This document shows positions 58,299 to 64,000 of a stretch of 64,000 nt of DNA, one piece after another (within the stretch, counting starts at the first letter, position 1; the number at the start of each line of letters is the position of its first letter). The translations under genes were made by a program, and so were the position numbers. This DNA is from Nonomuraea cavernae (GTDB lineage: Bacteria > Actinomycetota > Actinomycetes > Streptosporangiales > Streptosporangiaceae): positions 1 to 64,000 of the forward strand of contig NZ_BMNH01000005.1 in the NCBI RefSeq assembly GCF_014646355.1, given 5' to 3'. The notes under the pieces were generated by a model that was not told where the DNA came from, searched no databases, and saw only the letters and a list, made by a program, of their open reading frames with translations.

Positions 58299-58385
58299 GA
58301 TGCCCGTGGCGGATGTCGCGGTCAAGTGCTCGGTCCTTTCACGACAGGGGCGTCCCGTGTGGCGGCGCCGTACGGCATGACTACG

Positions 58386-58577
58386 AACGGGAGGCGGCCG
58401 GATGGACACACGTCCGCGGATTCACTGAACGGGCGGCGGGATGGACACACGTCCGCGGATTCACTGAACGGGCGGCGGGATGGACACACGTCCGCGGATT
58501 CACTGAACGGGCGGCGGGATGGACACGCGTCCGCGGATTCACTGAACGGGCGGCGGGATGGACACGCGTTCGTGGAT
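58386..58577. repeat. 39-bp tandem repeat array (4 full copies plus a partial)
   Basis: Units begin with ATGGACAC at 58402, 58441, 58480, 58519 and 58558, with a period of 39 bp; the last is partial and diverged (GCGTTCGTGG). Each contains GGACACACGTCC or GGACACGCGTCC, TCCGCGGA, and TGAACGGGCGGCGGG. A homologous single block, with the flanking GTACG...ACGAA...GATGGACAC, lies at 60280-60330 upstream of the DGPF gene. Confidence 0.9.
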
Positions 58578-58604
58578 TCGAACGCGCTCGGTCGGGTCGT
58601 GGAG

Positions 58605-59873
58605 TCAGGCGCCGGGCTGCTCGACCGCGTGCAGCCTGCGGCGCAGGTGGGCGCGCTCGGGCTCGGCGCCGGCCAGGCCGAGCGCCTCCCGGTACGCCGC
58701 CGCGGCCTCGGTGAGCCGGCCGACCCGGTGCAGCAGATCGGCCCGCGCCGTCGGGTAGGGGGCGTAGCCGCGCAGCGCCGGCTCGTCGGCCAGTCCGTCC
58801 AGCAGCGCCAGCCCGGCCTCCGGTCCGTCGCGCATCGCCACCGCCGCGGCCCGGTTCAGCGCGACGACGGGAGACGGCGTCAGCGTGAGCAGCACGTCGT
58901 AGAGCGCGACGATCTGCGGCCAGTCGGTGGTGGCGAGGGTCGCGGCCTCGTTGTGCAGGGCGGCGATCGCGGCCTGTACGCCGTACGGACCCGGGAGGCC
59001 GCCGGTCAGGGCGGGCGGCACCAGGCCACGGCCCTCTTCGATCATCGTGCGGTCCCAGCGGCCGCGGTCCTGCTCGTCGAGCAGCACCAGCTCGCCGTCC
59101 GGGCCGGTCCGGGCGTCGCGCCGGGCGTGGATCAGCAGCATCAGCCCGAGCAGCCCGGCGACCTCCCGTTCGGCGGGCATCAGCCTGCGCAGGATCCGGC
59201 CCAGCCGGATGGCCTCCTCGGCGAGGTCCAGCCGCTGGAGGCGCGGGCCCGAACTGGCCGCGTACCCTTCGGTGAAGATCGAGTACACCACCTGGAGCAC
59301 GCCCGGCAGCCGCTCCGGTAGCTCGTCCGCGCCGGGCACCCGGAACGGGATCCGGGCCTCGCGGATCTTCTTCTTCGCCCGGACGATCCGTTTGGCCATC
59401 GTCGCCTGCGGGACGAGATAGGCCCGCGCCACCTCGGGGGTGGTCAGCCCGGCCAGGCAGCGCAGCGTCAGCGCGCCGCGGTCCTCGGCGGGCAGAGCCG
59501 GATGAGCGCAGGTGAAGAACAACTGCAGTCGCTCGTCCGGCAGGTCACCCTGGGCCACGTCCACGGTCGGCGCCGCCCGTTCGGCCTCCACCTGGAGGAT
59601 GGCCAGCCGGGCGGCGAACGCCTGGTCGCGGCGGAGCCGGTCGACCGCCTTGCGGCGCGCCGTGGTCATCAGCCAGCCCCCCGGCTTGGGCGGGACGCCG
59701 TCGACCGGCCAGCGGGTCAGCGCCGCCTCGATCGCGTCGGAGGTGACCTCCTCGGCCAGGTCGAGGTCGCCGAAGCGGCGGACCAGGGCGGCGAGCAGCC
59801 GGCCGTGTTCCTCACGGAACACCGCCTCGACGGACGCCACCGGCGCCCCGCCGCCGGCGGCCCGGTCGCCCAT
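58605..59873 (-). CDS. ECF42-type sigma factor with TPR-like C-terminal extension
   Basis: 422 residues from the ATG at 59873. Sigma2 (FREEHGRLLAALVRRFGDLDLAEEVTSDAIEAAL) and sigma4-like region (FTCAHPALPAEDRGALTLRCLAGLTTPEVARAYLV), then a ~220-residue helical extension (LGLMLLIHARRDAR, DRGRWDRTMIEEG, LNRAAAVAMRDGPEAGLALLDGL) typical of ECF42. The DGPF gene 5 bp upstream encodes the usual partner. Extension regulates activity in place of an anti-sigma factor. Confidence 0.9.
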   Translation of the reverse strand: MGDRAAGGGAPVASVEAVFREEHGRLLAALVRRFGDLDLAEEVTSDAIEAALTRWPVDGVPPKPGGWLMTTARRKAVDRLRRDQAFAARLAILQVEAERAAPTVDVAQGDLPDERLQLFFTCAHPALPAEDRGALTLRCLAGLTTPEVARAYLVPQATMAKRIVRAKKKIREARIPFRVPGADELPERLPGVLQVVYSIFTEGYAASSGPRLQRLDLAEEAIRLGRILRRLMPAEREVAGLLGLMLLIHARRDARTGPDGELVLLDEQDRGRWDRTMIEEGRGLVPPALTGGLPGPYGVQAAIAALHNEAATLATTDWPQIVALYDVLLTLTPSPVVALNRAAAVAMRDGPEAGLALLDGLADEPALRGYAPYPTARADLLHRVGRLTEAAAAYREALGLAGAEPERAHLRRRLHAVEQPGA

Positions 59874-59878
59874 GGGCC

Positions 59879-60229
59879 TCAGCCGCCGAACTCGGCGACC
59901 GGCCGCACCACGACCGAACCGCCGCCGCGCGCGCCGGGGCAGCGGGCGGCCCAGTCCAGCGCGACGTCCAGGTCGGGCACGTCGATGACGTAGAAGCCGC
60001 CGAGGATCTCGCGGGTCTCGGCGAACGGGCCATCCGTCACCGTCCGCCCGCCGTCCCGGCCGACGCGCACCGCCGTGGCGGTGAGCAGGTCCGCCAGCGA
60101 CTCTCCGGAGACCCAGATCCCCGCCTCCCGCATCTCCTTGTCGTAGGCGATCCAGTCCTCGACGGTGCACTCGTCGGCGGCGTCGGCCGTCTCGGCGGAC
60201 GCACTCTGGATCAGCAACATGTACTTCAC
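59879..60229 (-). CDS. DGPF/YCII-domain protein, ECF42 partner
   Basis: 116 residues. KYMLLIQS start and TVTDGPFAETREILGGFYVIDVPD with the DGPF motif at about 87-90, in a ferredoxin-like YCII fold. ECF42 loci usually encode one such protein, and its gene is the usual target of the sigma factor. Its function is not known. Confidence 0.9.
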   Translation of the reverse strand: MKYMLLIQSASAETADAADECTVEDWIAYDKEMREAGIWVSGESLADLLTATAVRVGRDGGRTVTDGPFAETREILGGFYVIDVPDLDVALDWAARCPGARGGGSVVVRPVAEFGG

Positions 60230-60449
60230 GATCGCACTCCTGTCCTGTTGTGGCGTGTGCGGCGGTCTCGCCGTACGACATCACCACGAATGGGACACGG
60301 CCAGATGGACACGTTCGCGAAGAATACTTCTACGACCTGACACCGGCACCTCCTGCTCGCCCGCCGAGACCTGCCCCGACCTGCCAAGACGGTCCGAGAC
60401 GGTCTGAGACAGGCCGCGACGGACCGCGACGGGCCGAGACTCGCCGACG

Positions 60450-60840
60450 GACTGCCGCAGCGGTCCTGCATCCTCGACCTGGCGCTCATCGGCGCCGCGA
60501 CCGCCGCTCCCGACGGCCTGGACGCGTTGACGATCATCAGCGAGCGGCTCGTCGCGGTGGTCCCGGCCACGCATCCCCTGGCGCGCGGGACCGGGTCACC
60601 CTGGCCGAGCTGGAGACCCATCCGATCGTGTGCATGTCACCGGGCACCGGCCTGCGCGCCGTGTTCGACCAGGCCTGCGCGGCGCGGAACCGGCACCCGG
60701 TGATCGCGCTGCAGGCCAGCGCGGGCGACGCCATCGCCGACCTCGCCGCCCGCGGGCTCGGCGTCGGCATCCTGAGCGAGTCGATGGCCGCCCGCTACCG
60801 AGACCGGCTCACCGCCCGCGCAATCCCGCCGTACGTGAGC
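60450..60840 (+). pseudogene. LysR-type regulator remnant (effector domain only)
   Basis: Two pieces of a LysR effector-binding domain in different frames: SCILDLALIGAATAAPDGLD...LVAVVPATHPLAR up to about 60590, then VTLAELETHPIVCMSPGTGL and AASAGDAIADLAARGLGVG-like sequence to about 60840. A frameshift near 60590 joins them. No HTH part precedes. A broken gene. Confidence 0.8.
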
Positions 60841-60933
60841 TGCTCTCGTACGGCCGGCGCGCGTTCACGGAGCACTGATCAGTCTCGTACGACGCGCGGC
60901 CCGCGGCTTCTCGAAGTCGTCGAGGGTCGCCGG

Positions 60934-62961
60934 TCATCGGTTGCGAAGCTGGCTGAGCGTGTGGCCGGTGGCCTGCTTGAACAGGTATTCGGCCCGCTCG
61001 TACGAGAGCCTGCGACGGCCGGTCTCCGGGCACAGGTCGGCCGGAGCGGGCCGACGGCCGGGGCCGGGCCTCCGGTCCGACAGGAACAGGGGGCCACGGC
61101 GGCGGCCCGCGACGAGGCCGGGCAGGAGCTCGGCGGTGCCGGACCGCCAGCTGATCCAGCGGGACCCGGCGGCCGTCTTCCCGCGCCGACCGGCCAGGTC
61201 GAGGTCCTCGACGTTGAGGGCGAGCACCGAGCCGACCGGCGCCGCGCTCTCGTGCAGCATCAGCCAGAGCGCGCGTTCGCGCAGGCCGAGACCGGGGCGC
61301 TGCCACAGCGCGGCGAGGCGCGGCGGGTCGATGGGACGGGTGCGGCCACGGGGCTCGGAGCGGCGGATCAGCCCGGCCGCCAGATCGCCGGACAGCAGAC
61401 CGTGCGCGCCGGCCCAGGCGGAGAAGGAGCGGATGGCTCCCCGGTGCCGGTTCCACGTGGCGGCGGCGGCGTCTCCCCACGCGGACGCGCAGATCTCGGT
61501 GACCCGCGCCGCGTGCACGCCGCGCAGCGGGAGGTCGTCGCCCAGCTCGCGGCGGAGCCGGCCCAGGGTCTGCCCGTAGGAGCGGACGGTCGCGGGGTCC
61601 AGCTCGGCCCGGCCCAGGAAGGCGGTCGCGGCCTCGGCCAGGGTGCCGCCCACCTCGGGGACGGCCGCGGCGGCGCAGGTCGCGGCGCGGTCGAGCAGGA
61701 TCGTACGCTCGGGCAGGTTGAGGGTGAGAGCCGCGGCCCGCTCGAACTCCCGCCTGGCCTCCTCGTGCCGGCCGAGCCTGGCCAGCAGGTCGCCCCGCAC
61801 GCTGGGCAGGCGGTGATAGCCCTTGAGCGCCGGCTCGGCGAGCAGGGTGTCGGCCAGTTCCAGGCCGGCCTCGGGGCCGTGGGCCATGGCCAGCGCGACC
61901 GCCCGGTTGAGCTGCACGACCGGCGTGGGCAGCACCTGGGCGAGCAGCGCGTAGAGGGCGGCGATCTGCTCCCAGTCGGTCTCCTCCGCGCTGCGGGCCC
62001 GCGCGTGGCAGGCGGCGATGGCGGCCTGCAGCACGTAGGGGCCGAGGGGGCCGCCGGCCTGCCTGGCGCGCAGCAGGGCGGTGAAGCCGCGGCGGACGAG
62101 CAGCAGGTCCCAGCGGCCGCGGTTCTGCTCGTGCAGCGCGATCGGCTGACCCTCCGGCCCGGTGCGGGCGGCTGACCGTGACGCCTGGAGCTCCATCAGG
62201 GCGACCAGGCCGTGCACCTCGGCCTCGTCAGGCGCGAGCCGGGCCAGCAGGCGCCCCAGGCGCAGCGCCTCGTGGCAGAGGTCGTGACGGATCCAGTCGT
62301 CGCCGGCGGTGGCCGTGTAGCCCTCGTTGAACACCAGATAGATGACCTCGAGCACCGACGACAGACGGACGGCCCGGTCCGGCCCCGCCGGGACCTCGAA
62401 GGGCACCTTGAGGTCGGCGAGCGTGCGCTTGGCCCGGACCACGCGCTGCGCGACGGTCGGCTCGGCGACCAGGAACGCCCGCGCGATCTCCTCGGTACGC
62501 AGGCCGCCGAGCAGCCGCAACGTCAGAGCCACCCGGGCGTCGTGGGACAGGGCCGGGTGGCAGGAGACGAACATCAGGCGCAGCACGTCGTCGCCCACGT
62601 CGTCGTCCAGCGCCGCGTCGAGGTCGGCCTCGGCGGTGTCCGGCCGGACGGCGAGCTCGTGCGCGAGCTGCTCGTGTCTGACATCGAGGCGCTGGTCGCG
62701 CCGCAGGTGGTCGATGGCGCGACGTTTGGCGACGGCCATGAGCCAGGCGCCCGGATTGCCGGGGGTGCCCGACGCGGGCCACTGTTCGAGGGCGGCGAGG
62801 AGCGCGTCCTGTGCGAGCTCCTCGGCCAACCCCACGTCGCCCACCATCCGGACGAGCCCGGCGATGATCCTCGCCGACTCCATCCTCCAGACCGCGTCGA
62901 CCGCGCGGTGGGTGTCTCCGGACGTCACGTGCTCGATGAGAGCATCCGCCCGGTCGCGCAC
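60934..62961 (-). CDS. ECF42-type sigma factor fused to a truncated tyrosine-recombinase-like domain
   Basis: 675 residues. Residues 1-~410 are an ECF42 sigma factor (sigma2 around 35-60, sigma4-like FVSCHPALSHDARVALTLRLLGGLRTEEIARAFLV, then the TPR-like extension). From about 430 a phage-integrase-like module begins: a SAM-like core-binding domain (ATVRSYGQTLGRLRRELG...WNRHRGAIRSFSAWAGAHGLL), then a catalytic-domain-like region (LRERALWLMLHESAAPVGSVLALNVEDLDL; SYERAEYLFKQATGHTLSQL). The first catalytic Arg seems lost and the protein stops at LRNR, before the His/Trp and Tyr boxes, so recombination is not expected. It abuts the LysR remnant. Confidence 0.85.
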   Translation of the reverse strand: MRDRADALIEHVTSGDTHRAVDAVWRMESARIIAGLVRMVGDVGLAEELAQDALLAALEQWPASGTPGNPGAWLMAVAKRRAIDHLRRDQRLDVRHEQLAHELAVRPDTAEADLDAALDDDVGDDVLRLMFVSCHPALSHDARVALTLRLLGGLRTEEIARAFLVAEPTVAQRVVRAKRTLADLKVPFEVPAGPDRAVRLSSVLEVIYLVFNEGYTATAGDDWIRHDLCHEALRLGRLLARLAPDEAEVHGLVALMELQASRSAARTGPEGQPIALHEQNRGRWDLLLVRRGFTALLRARQAGGPLGPYVLQAAIAACHARARSAEETDWEQIAALYALLAQVLPTPVVQLNRAVALAMAHGPEAGLELADTLLAEPALKGYHRLPSVRGDLLARLGRHEEARREFERAAALTLNLPERTILLDRAATCAAAAVPEVGGTLAEAATAFLGRAELDPATVRSYGQTLGRLRRELGDDLPLRGVHAARVTEICASAWGDAAAATWNRHRGAIRSFSAWAGAHGLLSGDLAAGLIRRSEPRGRTRPIDPPRLAALWQRPGLGLRERALWLMLHESAAPVGSVLALNVEDLDLAGRRGKTAAGSRWISWRSGTAELLPGLVAGRRRGPLFLSDRRPGPGRRPAPADLCPETGRRRLSYERAEYLFKQATGHTLSQLRNR

Positions 62962-62973
62962 GCAACCCGCCGA

Positions 62974-63306
62974 TCAGTCCTCCGGGCCGAAGACCTGCTG
63001 GATGTTGCCCTCGCCGGAGCCGACGACCTTCCAGAAGCGCCGGGAGAGCTCGATGGCCTCCTCCTGCGAGCGCGCCTCGATCAGCGCGAAGCTGACGATC
63101 GCCTCCTTCGCCTCGGCGAACGGCCCGTCGGTGACGGTCATCGTCCCGTCGGTGGCCGTGACGTGGACGCCCACCGGGTCCAGGCCGCCGGTCGCCAGCA
63201 GCACCCCGGCCTGGGTCATCTCCTCCACGAGCTTGGCCATCTCCGCGTAGACCGCCTCGTCCGGGGCCGCCGCGCCGTTGGCCTTGGTCGTCATCAGGAA
63301 TCGCAT
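62974..63306 (-). CDS. DGPF/YCII-domain protein, partner of the second ECF42
   Basis: 110 residues. MRFLMTTKANGAA, then TMTVTDGPFAEAKEAIVSFALIEA with the DGPF motif. Located 12 bp upstream of the fused sigma gene. Its promoter region has TGTCGA-N17-CGA, like that of the divergent DUF998 gene. Confidence 0.9.
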   Translation of the reverse strand: MRFLMTTKANGAAAPDEAVYAEMAKLVEEMTQAGVLLATGGLDPVGVHVTATDGTMTVTDGPFAEAKEAIVSFALIEARSQEEAIELSRRFWKVVGSGEGNIQQVFGPED

Positions 63307-63362
63307 CGTGGTGTCTCCTCGCGCTGGTCGGGGTGATCGGTCCGTGCCGATCTCTGGCTACG

Positions 63363-63390
63363 CATCGATCGGGCGCCGCGGAAATCGACA
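63363..63390 (-). promoter_or_regulatory. ECF42-type promoter for the DGPF gene
   Basis: On the minus strand, TGTCGA (63390-63385), 17 nt, then CGATG (63367-63363). TGTCGA is the -35 reported for ECF42 targets with CGA/TC as -10. It lies about 57 bp before the DGPF start. Confidence 0.6.
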
Positions 63391-63418
63391 CTAACCGTCC
63401 GACCAGGCGCTCCTCACC

Positions 63419-63465
63419 CGATGTGACAGGGAATGCAGTCTTCCGCGATGTGACAGGGAATGCAG
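63419..63465. repeat. Direct repeat CGATGTGACAGGGAATGCAG (two copies)
   Basis: 20-bp perfect copies at 63419-63438 and 63446-63465, 27 bp apart, in the divergent spacer between the DGPF and DUF998 genes. May be operator sites or an expansion like that at 58386. Confidence 0.8.
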
Positions 63466-63508
63466 GCCGAAGCGCGTTCGCCCAGGTCGGAGGCGTGGAG
63501 GCGGGAGG

Positions 63509-63535
63509 TGTCGAGTCCGGACCGGTCCGTTCGAC
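63509..63535 (+). promoter_or_regulatory. ECF42-type promoter for the DUF998 gene
   Basis: TGTCGA (63509-63514), 17 nt, then CGAC (63532-63535). Same -35 and spacing as the DGPF promoter on the opposite strand. It lies about 80 bp before the DUF998 ATG. Confidence 0.6.
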
Positions 63536-63616
63536 GCGTCAGCGAGGCCGGATGAAACCGGCCTCGGAACACGGGCAGCCGGCGGATCTCCCGCCCCCCG
63601 CGAAAGGACACACACC

Positions 63617-64000
63617 ATGACCACCGTCCAGCTCCACACCGCCACCCCGGCGACGCGCACCCTGCTCGCGGGCTCCGTCGTCGCCGCGCCGCTCTTCGCG
63701 GTCGTGTCGCTGACGCAGGCCTTCACCCGTGAGGGCTTCGACCTGCTGCGCCACCCCATCAGCATGCTGAGCACGGGCGACCTCGGCTGGCTCCAGATCG
63801 CCAACTTCCTGGTCAGCGGCGCCCTCACGGTCGCCGGGGCGATCGGGTTGCGCCGCGTTCTGCGCGGCACGCCCGGCGGGACGTGGGCGCCGAGGCTGGT
63901 CCTGGTCAACGGGGTGGCGATGGCCGCCGCCGGAGTCTTCGTCATGGACCCGGGCGACGGCTTCCCCGCCGGCACCCCGCTGGGCCAGACGGGCACGATG
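63617..64000 (+). CDS. DUF998 family membrane protein (cut by window end)
   Basis: The first 128 codons, from the ATG at 63617 with GAAAGGA upstream. FTREGFDLLRHPISM and STGDLGWLQIANFLVSGAL match the DUF998 protein at 57633-58298. Three to four membrane helices are in view. The gene continues past 64000. Second copy of the sigma/DGPF/DUF998 module. Confidence 0.85.
   Translation, partial: MTTVQLHTATPATRTLLAGSVVAAPLFAVVSLTQAFTREGFDLLRHPISMLSTGDLGWLQIANFLVSGALTVAGAIGLRRVLRGTPGGTWAPRLVLVNGVAMAAAGVFVMDPGDGFPAGTPLGQTGTM

Noticed and set aside
58386..58577. 39-bp repeats as a CRISPR array
   Set aside because: Units are contiguous copies with no unique spacers and no cas genes nearby; it is a tandem repeat.
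60250..62175. 641-codon plus-strand open frame
   Set aside because: Only its first ~200 codons contain real signal (LysR remnant, second piece). The rest is antisense to the fused sigma gene.

Overview
The window is GC-rich actinobacterial DNA. High GC3, many GTG starts, a WhiB-like protein, SepX/GlpR, ECF41/ECF42 sigma factors and an actinomycete-type integrative conjugative element (AICE) point to a filamentous actinomycete, most likely of the Streptosporangiales. The exact genus is inference.

Layout. (1) 209-4727, minus strand, is visibly AT-richer than the rest: a four-gene Pycsar-like anti-phage candidate with a membrane effector (PycTM type), a class III nucleotidyl-cyclase homologue, a large P-loop protein and a small helical protein. 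(2) 4922-19143 is an AICE core: GntR regulators, an APH-fold kinase, a HTH/TPR regulator, a run of tiny zinc-ribbon/WhiB/membrane genes, a DUF2637 (SpdA-type) protein, a TraB/FtsK-like transfer ATPase, a GCTAGC palindrome cluster, a prim-pol replication protein, a DUF3987-like protein, an excisionase and a tyrosine integrase. (3) 19219-22901 is AT-richer cargo: an Mrr-like nuclease operon, a frameshifted second integrase 3' end and an AIPR abortive-infection protein. It ends near a tRNA-Arg(CCU) whose 3' end faces the element. (4) 23535-34253 is conserved housekeeping: VanY-type peptidase, SAF/CpaB protein, MTAP/PNP, FmdB zinc ribbon, K+(Na+)/H+ antiporter, 5-formyl-THF cyclo-ligase, galU-moeA-moaC-mogA, RimJ-like GNAT, sepX/glpR and tRNA-Ala(CGC). 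(5) 34378-43121 is a mosaic island with gene and IS fragments, SDR/MerR, hydrolase/MarR, carboxylesterase, RibD-like reductase, lipoprotein and ankyrin protein. It is bracketed by a 21-bp near-perfect repeat of the tRNA-Ala 3' end. (6) 43380-50472 holds regulator-rich accessory genes: TetR/reductase, ECF41 sigma with its divergent flavoprotein, an ECF sigma with a membrane partner, and AraC. (7) 50518-54356 is an operon-like cassette (signal peptidase, ABC exporter, TlpA/MauD-like thioredoxin, MauE-like membrane protein) behind a 68-residue peptide with eight cysteines: a candidate disulfide-rich secreted peptide system. (8) 54644-64000 holds a GNAT, an aldo-keto reductase, a flavoprotein and two paralogous ECF42/DGPF/DUF998 modules. 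One of these sigma factors is fused to a truncated tyrosine-recombinase-like domain.

How the parts work together. The mobile core supplies integration, replication and transfer, and AT-rich anti-phage candidates sit on both sides of it. In the peptide cassette a hairpin separates the precursor gene from its maturation genes, so more precursor than machinery would be made. The ECF42 module at the right end has matching TGTCGA-N17-CGA promoter-like sites in front of both divergent target genes, and the ECF41 gene has a TGTCACA-N16-CGTC site that would give a near-leaderless flavoprotein mRNA.

All functions are read from sequence by eye. No database search or structure prediction was run.
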